Source: Williamwhitmania taraxaci
Lineage (GTDB): Bacteria > Bacteroidota > Bacteroidia > Bacteroidales > Williamwhitmaniaceae
Direction of reading: 5' to 3'
NCBI RefSeq assembly: GCF_900096565.1
Contig: NZ_FMYP01000014.1
Span: forward strand, 1 to 64,000
Length of the DNA: 64,000 nucleotides
This document shows, piece after piece, positions 1 through 9,336 of the stretch. Numbering within the stretch: the stretch's first letter is position 1; the number at the start of each line of letters is the position of its first letter. Both the position numbers and the translations under genes were made by a program. The notes under the pieces were generated by a model. That model made no database searches. It saw only the letters and a program-made list of their open reading frames with translations, and was not told the origin of the DNA.

Positions 1-420
1 GAGAAAATCAGGGCAATCACCAAGCGCAACAGAGGGGTGAGCCTCGGACAGGTTATCGCCGAGCTGAAACCAGTATTGCGCGGGTGGTTAACCTATTTTC
101 AGCATGCAAAATGCCGTGGACTTTTACAATCGACCGACCAATGGATACGGCGCAAGTTACGCTGTTTTAGGCTTAAGCAATGTAAAAGGGTGATAACGCT
201 CCAGCGCTTTTTAGAAAGCATGGGGGTCAAGGAATGGCAAAGCTGGATTTTAGCGCTTTCGGGCAAAGGTCATTGGCGGAAAGCAAAATGCCCACAAGCC
301 AATCAGGCTATGAGCATTTTATGGTTTGAGGAGCAAGGCTTGTACAACCTTGTATTAAAATACGAACGTTTAACCAATTTAAGGAAACCGCCGTGTGCGA
401 GAGCATGCACGGTGGTGTGA
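1..420 (+). CDS. Group II intron reverse transcriptase/maturase, C-terminal fragment
   Basis: The frame is open from base 1, so only the last 139 residues are visible. They hold the maturase (X/GIIM) signature, with LKPVLRGWLTYFQ followed by a basic stretch (WIRRKLRCFRLKQCKR), and the small C-terminal DNA-binding region with SILWFEEQGLYNLVLKYERL near the end. The reverse transcriptase fingers and palm, including the YADD box, are upstream of the window. In this family the protein helps the intron fold and splice and primes its insertion into DNA. The stop codon falls between domains V and VI, as in many bacterial introns where the ORF runs into the 3' RNA domains. The only doubt is whether the missing part is intact. 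Confidence 0.9.
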   Translation, partial: EKIRAITKRNRGVSLGQVIAELKPVLRGWLTYFQHAKCRGLLQSTDQWIRRKLRCFRLKQCKRVITLQRFLESMGVKEWQSWILALSGKGHWRKAKCPQANQAMSILWFEEQGLYNLVLKYERLTNLRKPPCARACTVV

Positions 421-454
421 GAGGGCGGGGGAGCAATCCCCCTACCTACTCGAT
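387..454 (+). ncRNA. Group II intron domains V and VI
   Basis: Domain V: CCGCCGUG (389-396 region) pairs with CACGGUGG, a two-base UG bulge lies on the 3' side, and UGC/GCA closes a GAGA tetraloop. This matches the catalytic hairpin of group II introns (GNRA loop and 3' dinucleotide bulge). Domain VI: GAG at 421-423 pairs with CUC at 449-451 and GGGGG at 427-431 with CCCCC at 438-442. A448 is left unpaired, in the place of the branch-point adenosine 7-8 bases before the 3' end. Pairings were read by eye. Confidence 0.8.
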
Positions 455-495
455 TTATCATCTGCTTCGAAAAAACATCAGATCTGTTTCTATCT

Positions 496-1743
496 TTATA
501 CTTTGGCGTTGATGGCTTCTACCGGATCGAGTTTTGATGCCGTATAGGCAGGTATGAAACCGGAAATAATCCCGATTGCAGCCGAAATGCTAAGACCGGT
601 AATTACGTTACGCAACGATACTGAGATTTCGAAAGCGGGGGAACTTATACTAATGGCCCCAATAAAGACCAAAAAAAGCCCAATCCCGCCTCCCACAATA
701 GAAAGAATTACCGATTCGTATAAGAATTGCAGCAGTATAAAGTATTGTTTTGCCCCTAACGCTTTTTGAACACCTATCATGTTGGTGCGTTCCTTTACCG
801 AGACAAACATGATGTTGGCAATGCCAAATCCTCCCACCAAAATGCTAAATCCACCAATAATAATCCCGGCAATGTTGATAATGCCAAAAATCTTGTCGAG
901 ACCTTGTGATAGTTGACTAAGTTGATTAAGCGCAAAACTATCCTCTTCTAGCGGTCTAATTCGGCGTTCTGCCCGTAGAATCATCTTCACCTCATCCATT
1001 ACCTCATCGGTGGGGATGTTGGGGAGTGCTTTTATCATGATTGTTGGGTTTGCTCGCCTAAGTTCCACAAAGGTTCGACCATAAAGTGCAGGAACCAGCA
1101 CCACCTTGTCGATGCTTTCATCGCCCAGCATGGTTTTGCCCTCGCGGTTGAATACTCCGATCACGGTAACCCTGTTGCGCCCTATTTTGATCATCTTGCC
1201 AAGAGGGTCTTCTTTCCCAAATAGTTGAGTAGCTACGTCAATCCCAATTATAGCCAATGCCTTGCCTTGATTCGCCTCAAGTACCGAGAAGTAACGTCCC
1301 TTTGTTATTTCAAAGGATCGTATCTGATCGTAACTGTGCGTGGCGCACAGCACGGCTGCGTCCGAAACGGAGGCATTTTTGTAGGTTGGTTGTAATCTCG
1401 ATCCAAATAGAAAAGCAAAAGCCTCGGCACCCTTTACTTTTCGCTCAATTGTCTCGTATTCCTTGTAGGTTGGTTGTGGTCTATTCATAAATTTCCACCA
1501 AGCGTATTCTTCTCCTTCGGGCGGCATCCAAGGCCATTTTTGAACGTAAACTACGTTGTTGCCGAGCGATTGTAAACTGTTACGAACGTTACGTTCCAGC
1601 GAATCAATTACCGTTAGAACCGAAATGATGGCGAAAATACCAATAGTGATTCCAAGCAGGGATAGAAATGTTCTCAACCTATTCACGCTTGCCGCGTGTA
1701 AGGCGAAGATAAAACTTTCAACTATCTGTCGTAAAACTTTCAT
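496..1743 (-). CDS. ABC transporter permease, MacB/FtsX family
   Basis: A 415-residue membrane protein with the MacB_PCD plus FtsX layout. One N-terminal membrane segment (about residues 20-45, RTFLSLLGITIGIFAIISV) is followed by a large periplasmic domain of about 230 residues. Three C-terminal membrane segments follow, with the characteristic cytoplasmic loop SVKERTNMIGVQKALGAK near residue 320. The protein ends with PAYTASKLDPVEAINAKV, the usual FtsX-type C-terminus. Relatives export peptides, lipoproteins or antibiotics with a separate ATPase and a membrane-fusion protein. No ATPase gene is visible here, so substrate and partner are unknown. The length fits the family and the start has an ordinary signal-anchor context. 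The stop lies about 40 bases from the end of the group II intron. Confidence 0.9.
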   Translation of the reverse strand: MKVLRQIVESFIFALHAASVNRLRTFLSLLGITIGIFAIISVLTVIDSLERNVRNSLQSLGNNVVYVQKWPWMPPEGEEYAWWKFMNRPQPTYKEYETIERKVKGAEAFAFLFGSRLQPTYKNASVSDAAVLCATHSYDQIRSFEITKGRYFSVLEANQGKALAIIGIDVATQLFGKEDPLGKMIKIGRNRVTVIGVFNREGKTMLGDESIDKVVLVPALYGRTFVELRRANPTIMIKALPNIPTDEVMDEVKMILRAERRIRPLEEDSFALNQLSQLSQGLDKIFGIINIAGIIIGGFSILVGGFGIANIMFVSVKERTNMIGVQKALGAKQYFILLQFLYESVILSIVGGGIGLFLVFIGAISISSPAFEISVSLRNVITGLSISAAIGIISGFIPAYTASKLDPVEAINAKV

Positions 1744-2100
1744 TTGTCTGTTGATTTATTTTAATGATCGATCCGAGCCTGTATTGCCGCCTGCAAATAA
1801 TGTTTAAATGCTCGAATTGTTTCTGTTTTCGTATGTGTTAAGATCGATTGCAATTTAGCTCAATTAAACAAACCATTCAATGCAATTCGGTTGGGTTGCA
1901 CACATAATGGTCGAAATCCTTTTTGTTTGATGGAAATCCAAAGAACAAAATTGCATTTTTTTTGAGTAAGACTACACGTATTCTCTAAAGATTAATGCTC
2001 TTTTGAGGAATATATAAGGTCAAAAAACTGATATCCAGAAAAAGCATTGAAAATAACAATACTAATTGTCTTAATTGATGTTTTTTTTGGTTGGTTCTTT
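1744..2100. other. Divergent intergenic region, permease / purH
   Basis: About 360 A+T-rich bases between two divergent genes. The only element I can support is the purH -7 box at its right end. No RNA gene, riboswitch-like fold or small ORF with a convincing ribosome-binding site was recognised. Confidence 0.5.
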
Positions 2101-2108
2101 TATCTTTG
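2101..2108 (+). promoter_or_regulatory. Probable purH -7 box (TATCTTTG)
   Basis: TATCTTTG fits the Bacteroidota -7 consensus TAnnTTTG exactly and lies 21 bases before the ATG at 2129. The frame is open further upstream (TTG at 2075), but that would put the promoter inside the gene, so ATG 2129 is preferred. A -33 TTTG at the ideal distance is not evident. Confidence 0.6.
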
Positions 2109-2128
2109 CTAAAAAAAATATTGCCGCT

Positions 2129-3652
2129 ATGAGTAATGAGCAAAAAATCAAAAGTGCTTTAATTTCTGTTTATTACAAGGATGGTCTTGATTTGGTGGTG
2201 AAGAAGTTGAATCACCTTGGTGTAAGAATATACTCCACTGGTGGAACTTTATCCTTCATTCACGAGTTGGGCGTGGCGGCCGAATCGGTTGAAAGTCTCA
2301 CTGGTTATCCTTCAATTTTGGGTGGTCGGGTAAAAACACTACATCCCAAAGTATTTGGTGGTATTTTGGCGCGACGTGAGTTGCAAGGTGACTTAGATCA
2401 ATTGATTGAATACGAAATACCTCAGATTGACCTCGTCATTGTAGATCTTTACCCTTTCGAAGAAACGGTAGCATCAGGTGCTGCAGATCAGGCTATTGTT
2501 GAGAAGATCGATATTGGCGGGATCTCCCTTATTCGGGCGGCTGCAAAGAATTTTAATGATGTGACAATTGTTGCCTCTAGGAACCAATACGGCGAGTTGT
2601 TGCATGTTCTTGAGTCAGGCAGTGGAATAACAACCCTTGAGCAGCGCAGAAACTTTGCTCGTGAAGCATTCAATGTTTCATCGCACTACGATGCTGCTAT
2701 CTTTAACTACTTTTCCGGAGATAGCGGCAATGCCATAAAGGTTAGCGTGTCGGGAAAAAAGGAGTTGCGCTATGGCGAAAACCCACATCAGAAGGGTGCC
2801 TTCTTCGGCAACCTTGATGCAATTTTCACCCAGCTGCACGGCAAGGAGATATCCTACAATAATTTGCTCGATATTGACGCCGCAATAAATTTAGTTGACG
2901 AGTATTCCGAAACTACATTCGCCATTCTAAAGCATAACAACGCGTGTGGTGCTGCGTCGCGCCCTTCGCTGATGACTGCATGGAAGGATGCCCTAGCCGG
3001 TGATCCAATTTCGGCCTTCGGCGGAATTCTTATTACCAATACAGCGGTTACTGCAGATGTTGCCACCGATATTAACACTCTCTTTTTTGAGGTTATCATT
3101 GCACCGGAATACTCTCCGGAAGCGCTGGATGTGTTAAAGACAAAAAAAAATAGGATTATTCTTGTTCGGAAACCACATGCATTGGGTAAGCAGCAGTTTC
3201 GCTCGCTGCTCAATGGTGTAATGGTTCAGGACAAGGATTTAAAAACCGAAGTGGAAGCCGATATGCAGGTGAAAACCACTAAGAGTCCAACAAAGGCGGA
3301 GATATCCGATATGATGTTTGCCAATATACTTGTAAAGCACTCTAAATCCAATGCCATTGTTTTGGCTAAAGATGGGATGCTGCTTGCCAGTGGTGTTGGG
3401 CAAACTTCTCGGGTGGATGCTCTGCGGCATGCCATTGAAAAAGCAAAAAGTTTTGGTTTCGACCTTACGGGTGCCGTTATGGCCTCCGATGCTTTCTTCC
3501 CTTTTGCCGATAGCATAGAGATTGCTCATAACGCAGGTATTACTTCGGTAATTCAGCCCGGTGGTTCGGTAAAAGACCAGGATACCATTGATTACTGTAA
3601 CGCCAATGGCATGGCGATGGTTTTTACAGGTGTTCGCCATTTTAAACACTAA
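2129..3652 (+). CDS. purH: Bifunctional AICAR formyltransferase / IMP cyclohydrolase
   Basis: PurH does the last two steps of purine synthesis: it formylates AICAR from 10-formyl-tetrahydrofolate and closes the ring to IMP. With the start at 2129 the protein has 507 residues, usual for Bacteroidota PurH. The N-terminal MGS-like cyclohydrolase domain starts KIKSALISVYYKDGL and holds STGGT and GGRVKTLHPK. The transformylase domain contains KELRYGENPHQKGAF, LKHNNACGAA and DPISAFGG, and ends SVIQPGGSVKDQDTIDYCN and MVFTGVRHFKH. It is followed after 21 bases by mreB, an order seen in many Bacteroidota, so purH may be the first gene of the cell-shape operon. Confidence 0.98.
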   Translation: MSNEQKIKSALISVYYKDGLDLVVKKLNHLGVRIYSTGGTLSFIHELGVAAESVESLTGYPSILGGRVKTLHPKVFGGILARRELQGDLDQLIEYEIPQIDLVIVDLYPFEETVASGAADQAIVEKIDIGGISLIRAAAKNFNDVTIVASRNQYGELLHVLESGSGITTLEQRRNFAREAFNVSSHYDAAIFNYFSGDSGNAIKVSVSGKKELRYGENPHQKGAFFGNLDAIFTQLHGKEISYNNLLDIDAAINLVDEYSETTFAILKHNNACGAASRPSLMTAWKDALAGDPISAFGGILITNTAVTADVATDINTLFFEVIIAPEYSPEALDVLKTKKNRIILVRKPHALGKQQFRSLLNGVMVQDKDLKTEVEADMQVKTTKSPTKAEISDMMFANILVKHSKSNAIVLAKDGMLLASGVGQTSRVDALRHAIEKAKSFGFDLTGAVMASDAFFPFADSIEIAHNAGITSVIQPGGSVKDQDTIDYCNANGMAMVFTGVRHFKH

Positions 3653-3673
3653 TTGACATTAAGAATTGAATAT

Positions 3674-4696
3674 ATGGGATTGTTCTCGATTTTAACGCAG
3701 GAGCTGGCCATCGACCTTGGGACTGCAAACACTATCATCATTCATAACGATAAGATTGTTGTGGATGAGCCGTCTATTGTGGCGATTGATAAAAATACCG
3801 GTAAACTTATTGCTATTGGTGAAAAGGCTCGTCAGATGCACGGCAAAACACACGATAACATAAAGACCATTAGGCCTTTGCGTGATGGAGTTATTGCCGA
3901 CTTTAATGCTGCGGAACAGATGATTCGCGGAATGATTAAAATGATTAACCCCAAACACAGATTGTTTACGCCTTCCTTACGGATGGTTGTCTGCATTCCT
4001 TCGGGAAGCACTGAAGTGGAAATACGTGCAGTTCGTGACTCCTCCGAGCACGCTGGTGGACGCGATGTTTACATGATTTATGAGCCAATGGCTGCTGCCT
4101 TAGGAATTGGTCTCGACGTGGAAGCGCCATCGGGATGTATGGTTGTGGATATAGGAGGTGGTACTACGGAGATTGCTGTGATTGCACTTGGTGGTATTGT
4201 TTGTAATAAAAGTATCCGTATTGCTGGAGATGGTTTTACTGCCGATATTCAGGCATATATGCGCCATCAGCACAACATCAAAATTGGTGATCGCACCGCT
4301 GAAGATATTAAGATTGCTGTAGGTAGCGCACTTCCCGATTTGGATAACCCACCAAGCGATTATATTGTAAGGGGACCAAACTTGATGACTGCACTCCCAA
4401 TTGAAGTCCCTGTTTCTTACCAGGAAATTGCTCACTGCCTCGATAAATCGATTTCGAAAGTAGAAACCGCTGTTTTGGGTGTGCTAGAACAAACTCCTCC
4501 GGAACTTTACGCCGACATTGTTACTAAGGGAATTTACCTCGCAGGAGGTGGTGCACTGCTTCGCGGACTCGATAAGCGCTTAACAGAGAAGATTAACATT
4601 CCTTTTCATGTAGCCGAGGATCCATTACACGCTGTAGCTAGAGGTACTGGTATCTCTCTTAAGAATGTTGATCGCTTCTCTTTCCTAATCCGATAG
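3674..4696 (+). CDS. mreB: Rod shape-determining actin homologue MreB
   Basis: MreB forms membrane-bound filaments that guide lateral cell-wall synthesis. From ATG 3674 the protein has 340 residues and begins MGLFSILTQELAIDLGTANT, with the phosphate-1 loop of the actin fold; CMVVDIGGGTTEIAVIALG is the second phosphate loop and GIYLAGGGALLRGLDKRL the adenosine loop. The frame is open upstream to 3653, but the short N-terminal amphipathic segment MGLFS is the typical start. It heads mreB-mreC-mreD-mrdA-rodA, all on the same strand with small gaps or overlaps, so the five are very probably co-transcribed. Confidence 0.98.
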   Translation: MGLFSILTQELAIDLGTANTIIIHNDKIVVDEPSIVAIDKNTGKLIAIGEKARQMHGKTHDNIKTIRPLRDGVIADFNAAEQMIRGMIKMINPKHRLFTPSLRMVVCIPSGSTEVEIRAVRDSSEHAGGRDVYMIYEPMAAALGIGLDVEAPSGCMVVDIGGGTTEIAVIALGGIVCNKSIRIAGDGFTADIQAYMRHQHNIKIGDRTAEDIKIAVGSALPDLDNPPSDYIVRGPNLMTALPIEVPVSYQEIAHCLDKSISKVETAVLGVLEQTPPELYADIVTKGIYLAGGGALLRGLDKRLTEKINIPFHVAEDPLHAVARGTGISLKNVDRFSFLIR

Positions 4697-4710
4697 TAGA
4701 TTGATTCTGG

Positions 4711-5562
4711 ATGAATAGTTTAATTCGTTTTCTTTTCCGCTATCATATTATCTTCCTCTTCGTCTTTTTAGAGGTTATAGCGCTTGTTCTGATATCATCC
4801 GATAGCCTTTATCAGCGCTATCGCATGGTGTCTGCGGCACGAAGTGTTAGCGGTGCCCTGCATGATTGGGTTGGGGGCATTTCCGATTACGTGGATCTCC
4901 GCGATCAGAATGATATTTTGGTTCGGGAGAACCTGAACCTCCGCCGAAAATTGGCCGATTATGGAGATATGGAAACGAATATTGCGCCATATGTCCCGGA
5001 TACACTTTTGCAGGATACCGCAATCAAAGTTGTTGCGCAGTATCATTACTATAGTGCTAAGGTAGTGAGTAATTCTGTGAATAAACAGCATAACTTCATT
5101 ACCATTAAGGCGGGAACATCCAATGGAGTAAGACCACAGATGGGGGTAATTACTAGCAATGGTTTGGTTGGTGTTGTGAAGAGTTGCTCCAAGAACTACT
5201 CTACGGTTATAAGCCTGCTCAATACCGATTTGAAGGTAAGTGCAAAACTCCGACGTACGGGTTACTTTGGTTCGTTCGCTTGGGATGGTATTAGCCAAGA
5301 TATTGTAATTCTTTCCGAAATTCCACAAAATGCCGATGTGGTTGTGGGCGATACGGTTGTTACCAGTGGGTATTCTTCCATGTTCCCTGAAGGTATTATG
5401 CTTGGCTTTATTAAGGATTTTGACATGACTGGGGGGAGTTTTTACCGAATTCGCGTAAAATTATCCAGCGAATTTCAGAAGTTGAACTATGTGTATTTAG
5501 TTGATAACGTCCAATCTGAGGAGCAAACTCAGTTGGAAAGTATAGATATCAAGAATGATTAA
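4711..5562 (+). CDS. mreC: Rod shape-determining protein MreC
   Basis: MreC is a bitopic inner-membrane protein whose periplasmic part activates the PBP2-RodA complex. This one has 283 residues: a membrane helix near residues 11-28 (HIIFLFVFLEVIALVLIS), a coiled-coil stretch around 65-85, then the two-barrel MreC domain with AKVVSNSVNKQHNFITIKAG, GVITSNGLVGVV and TVVTSGYSSMFPEGIMLGFI. Length and layout fit the Bacteroidota family. It starts 14 bases after mreB and overlaps mreD by 8 bases, which suggests translational coupling. Confidence 0.96.
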   Translation: MNSLIRFLFRYHIIFLFVFLEVIALVLISSDSLYQRYRMVSAARSVSGALHDWVGGISDYVDLRDQNDILVRENLNLRRKLADYGDMETNIAPYVPDTLLQDTAIKVVAQYHYYSAKVVSNSVNKQHNFITIKAGTSNGVRPQMGVITSNGLVGVVKSCSKNYSTVISLLNTDLKVSAKLRRTGYFGSFAWDGISQDIVILSEIPQNADVVVGDTVVTSGYSSMFPEGIMLGFIKDFDMTGGSFYRIRVKLSSEFQKLNYVYLVDNVQSEEQTQLESIDIKND

Positions 5563-6061
5563 GTACTTACTAAAGTATTTTGGACTATTTGTTCTGCTGG
5601 TGTTGCTGCAGGAATTTTTCTTCAGCAACATTCAACTTAGTGGTTATCTAAACCCCTATGTTTACATCTTGTTCGTTTTAATGCTTCCCCTGAATACTCC
5701 GCGTTGGATTATGCTCGTGACCGCATTCTTGCTGGGGTTATCTGTCGATCTTTTTGCTAATACGTTGGGTTTTCATGCATTTGCTACGACGCTACTTGCA
5801 TTCATACGACCTAATATTATTGCGCTCTTTTCGAATCGCGATGACTATAATCAAGGACCTGTCCCTACGATGGCAGGATTTGGCTTGCCTTGGTTTCTTC
5901 GTTATGCGGGCCTATGCATCCTCATACACCATTTTACGCTTTTTTACCTAGAGGCATTTACGTTTCATGGATTCTTTTTCACCTTTTTGCGAGTCATCCT
6001 AAGCAGCGTATTCACTCTTGTCATTATTGTGCTATCGCAGCTTCTGTTTTATAAAGAGTAA
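5555..6061 (+). CDS. mreD: Rod shape-determining membrane protein MreD
   Basis: A 168-residue, strongly hydrophobic protein with about five membrane segments. It fits MreD by size, by NIQLSGYLNPYVYILFVLMLP near the start and by the segment GLSVDLFANTLGFHAFATTL, which contains the conserved D-xxx-xxxG-xHa pattern. MreD belongs to the elongasome and binds MreC and PBP2; its exact activity is not settled in the family. Its start lies inside the last codons of mreC. Sequence conservation in this family is low, so gene order carries much of the identification. Confidence 0.93.
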   Translation: MIKYLLKYFGLFVLLVLLQEFFFSNIQLSGYLNPYVYILFVLMLPLNTPRWIMLVTAFLLGLSVDLFANTLGFHAFATTLLAFIRPNIIALFSNRDDYNQGPVPTMAGFGLPWFLRYAGLCILIHHFTLFYLEAFTFHGFFFTFLRVILSSVFTLVIIVLSQLLFYKE

Positions 6062-6086
6062 TACTCTGCTTAATAATTAGTTTAAC

Positions 6087-7940
6087 GTGGACGTTAGTTT
6101 TGATAGGAAATTTGTAATCTCATCCATCATAGTTGCCGCTGTTGCGGCAATTTTATTTCGCTTGTTTTTTATTCAAGTGTTGGATAACTCCTATAAGATT
6201 ACAGCCAGCAATAACGTTTTTCATTACGTTACTCAGTATCCTGCTCGAGGATTAATATACAGTCGCAAAGGTGAAGTATTGGTGAGCAACCAAGCTGCAT
6301 ACGATTTAATGATTGTGAAAAGACAAGTTACCGCGTTTGATACCGTCGAGTTTGCTAAACTTTTAAATATTACCAAGGAGCAAGTTCTCGATAATTTTAG
6401 GGCGATGAAGCGATCTCCCTATTTTTCTGCTTACAAACAGTATCCTTTTATTAAGCAGATCTCAGCAAAAGATTATGCCCGCTTTCAGGAAAAGATGTTT
6501 CTATTCCCTGGTTTCTATGTGCAAACCCGCACCCTTCGCGACTACCCTTTCCATATAGCAGGGGGACTATTTGGCTATGTAGGTGAGGTTGAGGAGCGTA
6601 TAATTGAAAAAAAACCTTACTACAAGCGCGGCGATTACATTGGGATAAATGGGTTGGAGAAGATCTATGAGGAAGAGTTACGGGGTCAAAAAGGGGTAAC
6701 TATCTATATGGTTGATGTCCATAACCAGATAAAAGGCAACTATGCCGATGGTAAATTCGACTCTCTTGCCGTTGCTGGGAAGAGTATGACCATAAGTATA
6801 GATGCCGAGTTACAGGCCCTTGGTGAAAAACTAATGGTCAATAAATTGGGTAGCATTGTTGCAATAGAACCTTCTACCGGAGAGATTCTAGCACTCATTA
6901 GTAGCCCAAGTTATGATCCGTCCCTTTTGGTAGGTAGGGAGCGCACTGTTAACTTTAAGGCACTCCAGTCCGATTCGTTAAAACCGCTATTCAATAGGGC
7001 TTCCATGGCGATGTATCCTCCCGGTTCGACCTTTAAGTTGATCAATGGTTTGATCGGATTACAGGACGGGGTTCTTCGCCCTGAAATTCGCTATGCTTGC
7101 CACGGGGGATACCCCTATGGACGTGGAGTGGCTTGCCATGAACATGGATCTCCCCTCGATTTAGTGCATGCGGTGGAGAACAGTTGTAATGCTTACTTCT
7201 GCTACGTCTTTAGGAATATTATGGAGAATCCAAAGTTTGGCTCTGTTCCCGAGGCCTTAGCCTCATGGCGTCGATATGTCCTCTCTTTTGGGTTTGGTAA
7301 ACGACTGGGATCTGATATTGCTAATGAGTTAAATGGGATTGTTGCTTCGCCCGAACTATATAATCGAATACACGGAAAGAATTACTGGAAAGCTCTTACC
7401 ATTATATCGTTGGCTATTGGACAGGGCGAATTAGGGGTTACACCGCTTCAGATGGCCAATATGACTGCCATCATGGCCAATAGGGGTTTCTACTATACGC
7501 CTCATTTGGTCCGCAGTATTCAAGGTGTAAACGGAATAGATGAAAAATTTAAGGTTAAGCATCAGGTTTTAATTGATTCTTCTTTTTTTCGACCCATCGT
7601 CGAGGGTATGTATCTTGCCGTGAATGGTGCTCCTGGAAGTGGTGCCACTGCACGTCGTGCTGCTGTTCCCGGTCTTGATATATGCGGAAAAACTGGAACA
7701 GCTCAAAATCCACATGGGGAAGACCATTCCATTTTTATTGCATTCGCGCCCAAGGATAATCCCAAAATCGCCATTGCTGTTTACGTTGAAAATGGTGGTT
7801 TTGGTGCAACCTATGCCGCTCCCATTGCAAGTATGATGATCGAGAAATATCTTAAGGATACCGTATCGCGTCCCGATTATGAGAAATTTCTAATTGAAGC
7901 TAACTTACTTAACTCCAAGCGAAGTGGCAAGAAAAAGTGA
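6087..7940 (+). CDS. mrdA: Penicillin-binding protein 2 (peptidoglycan D,D-transpeptidase)
   Basis: PBP2 cross-links new peptidoglycan during side-wall growth together with RodA. The protein has 617 residues and starts with GTG. It has one N-terminal membrane helix (FVISSIIVAAVAAILFRLFF), a pedestal/dimerisation domain, and a transpeptidase domain with the three active-site motifs: S-x-x-K in PPGSTFKL, S-x-N as NSCNAYF, and K-T-G in CGKTGTAQNPHG. The spacing is that of class B PBPs. It lies 25 bases after mreD, and rodA begins inside its last codons. All catalytic residues are present. Confidence 0.97.
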   Translation: MDVSFDRKFVISSIIVAAVAAILFRLFFIQVLDNSYKITASNNVFHYVTQYPARGLIYSRKGEVLVSNQAAYDLMIVKRQVTAFDTVEFAKLLNITKEQVLDNFRAMKRSPYFSAYKQYPFIKQISAKDYARFQEKMFLFPGFYVQTRTLRDYPFHIAGGLFGYVGEVEERIIEKKPYYKRGDYIGINGLEKIYEEELRGQKGVTIYMVDVHNQIKGNYADGKFDSLAVAGKSMTISIDAELQALGEKLMVNKLGSIVAIEPSTGEILALISSPSYDPSLLVGRERTVNFKALQSDSLKPLFNRASMAMYPPGSTFKLINGLIGLQDGVLRPEIRYACHGGYPYGRGVACHEHGSPLDLVHAVENSCNAYFCYVFRNIMENPKFGSVPEALASWRRYVLSFGFGKRLGSDIANELNGIVASPELYNRIHGKNYWKALTIISLAIGQGELGVTPLQMANMTAIMANRGFYYTPHLVRSIQGVNGIDEKFKVKHQVLIDSSFFRPIVEGMYLAVNGAPGSGATARRAAVPGLDICGKTGTAQNPHGEDHSIFIAFAPKDNPKIAIAVYVENGGFGATYAAPIASMMIEKYLKDTVSRPDYEKFLIEANLLNSKRSGKKK

Positions 7941-9336
7941 TTTTGCGAGTGGAATTGACTGGACGCTAGTTCTCATATACCTGGTGCTGGTGTTTATGGG
8001 CTGGATGAATATCTATGCTGCTGTTTTTAATGAGGAGCATTATAGTATCTTCGACCTAACCCAGCGCTATGGAATGCAGTTGATCTGGATAGCTGCAGCC
8101 GTTGTGTTAGCCATATTTACCCTTGCGGTGGATGGCAAGTTTTACTATGTGTTTGCCTATGCGCTCTATGCTCTATCCATACTTTTATTGCTTTCGGTTT
8201 TTGTATTAGGAAAAGAGGTGAATGGGGCTAAATCGTGGATATTTATCAGGGGTGTTGGTGGGATACAACCTGCCGAATTTGTAAAGGTTACCACCGTGTT
8301 GGCGCTGGCACGCCTAATGAGTTCCTATGATTTTACTTTTAAAACCATCAGGGGTTACTTAAAAGTAGGTGCTTTGCTGGGGCTGCCAATGCTTATTATC
8401 TTGGTTCAGCCCGATGTGGGGTCGGTAATGGTTTTTATGGCCTTAACCTTGATGCTCTATCGTGAGGGAATGTCGGGATGGGTTCTTGTGATCATGGCAT
8501 TTGCTGCCATACTTTTTATCCTTACGCTTAAACTTTCTATGCTCGCTATTATGATCGGGCTGGTAGTGATCGGGCTTGCTGCTCTTTTCTTTTTACTGCG
8601 AAAGGGTGTTGTTATATTAGGTTTGGCTGCGGTTATAGCCACTTTGTCGACATCCATTTTCTTCCTTGTAAAAGCCGTTCACCTGGAGATTGGCGCTTAT
8701 GTTTCGCTGGTTATTGCGGTGTTAATGCTTTTCCCTTTTGCCGTTATTTATGCTCTAAAGCAAAAAATACGATCCATCTTCTACATACTTGTTTTCTTTG
8801 TGACGAGTGCTGGACTTGCCTATTCGGTCGATTATGTTTTCGATAACGTATTGGAACCTCATCATCAATCACGTATCAAAGATTTACTTGGAATTGAATC
8901 CGATCCGTTAGGTTGGGGTTACAACTTAAACCAATCAAAGGTGGCTATTGGTTCCGGTGGCTTTTTAGGTAAGGGCTTTCTTCAGGGAACACAAACCAAG
9001 TACAACTTTGTTCCGGAACAGAGTACCGATTTTATCTTCTGCACCGTAGGCGAGGAGTGGGGTTTTGTAGGATCGGCTATCGTTATAAGCCTCTTTGTTG
9101 TATTACTATTTAGAATTCAGCGTACTGCCGAACGACAAAAGCAGGCATTTGCTCGAATGTATGGCTACGGGGTGCTTTCCATTCTTTTCTTTCACCTTGT
9201 GGTTAATATCGCTATGACCATTGGACTCTTTCCTGTGATAGGTATACCATTGCCCTTCTTTAGCTATGGAGGTTCTTCTCTCTGGTCGTTTACGGTTCTC
9301 CTCTTTGTATTTATAAAGATAAGTTCCGATCGTTAG
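7924..9336 (+). CDS. rodA: SEDS glycosyltransferase RodA
   Basis: RodA polymerises lipid II into glycan strands and partners PBP2. From GTG 7924 it has 470 residues; the same frame also offers a TTG at 7894, which would add ten residues and lengthen the overlap with mrdA from 17 to 47 bases. About ten or more membrane segments are visible. SEDS landmarks are NGAKSWI, GGIQPAEFVK, LVQPDVGSVMVF, GSGGFLGKG, VPEQSTDFIF (with the catalytic-loop Asp) and GIPLPFFSYGGSSLW near the end. It is about 100 residues longer than enterobacterial RodA because of additional membrane segments around residues 190-280, as in other Bacteroidota. The 3' end overlaps the convergent gene by 26 bases. Confidence 0.95.
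   Translation: MARKSDFASGIDWTLVLIYLVLVFMGWMNIYAAVFNEEHYSIFDLTQRYGMQLIWIAAAVVLAIFTLAVDGKFYYVFAYALYALSILLLLSVFVLGKEVNGAKSWIFIRGVGGIQPAEFVKVTTVLALARLMSSYDFTFKTIRGYLKVGALLGLPMLIILVQPDVGSVMVFMALTLMLYREGMSGWVLVIMAFAAILFILTLKLSMLAIMIGLVVIGLAALFFLLRKGVVILGLAAVIATLSTSIFFLVKAVHLEIGAYVSLVIAVLMLFPFAVIYALKQKIRSIFYILVFFVTSAGLAYSVDYVFDNVLEPHHQSRIKDLLGIESDPLGWGYNLNQSKVAIGSGGFLGKGFLQGTQTKYNFVPEQSTDFIFCTVGEEWGFVGSAIVISLFVVLLFRIQRTAERQKQAFARMYGYGVLSILFFHLVVNIAMTIGLFPVIGIPLPFFSYGGSSLWSFTVLLFVFIKISSDR

Larger units (their letters stand above)
1..455 (+). mobile_element. Group II intron, 3' part (truncated by window start)
   Basis: The region joins a reading frame for the C-terminus of a group II intron maturase to an RNA end with domain V- and domain VI-like hairpins. 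The 5' part of the intron lies outside the window. From the bulged A at 448 the 3' splice site is expected at about 454-456, about 40 bases beyond the stop of the convergent permease gene, so the intron sits in an intergenic 3' flank and does not break a visible gene. The family and the parts are seen in the sequence; the exact splice boundary is inferred. Confidence 0.85.

Noticed and set aside
2075-2128. N-terminal extension of purH (TTG start)
   Set aside because: It would contain the TATCTTTG promoter box, and the extra hydrophobic residues are not family-like.
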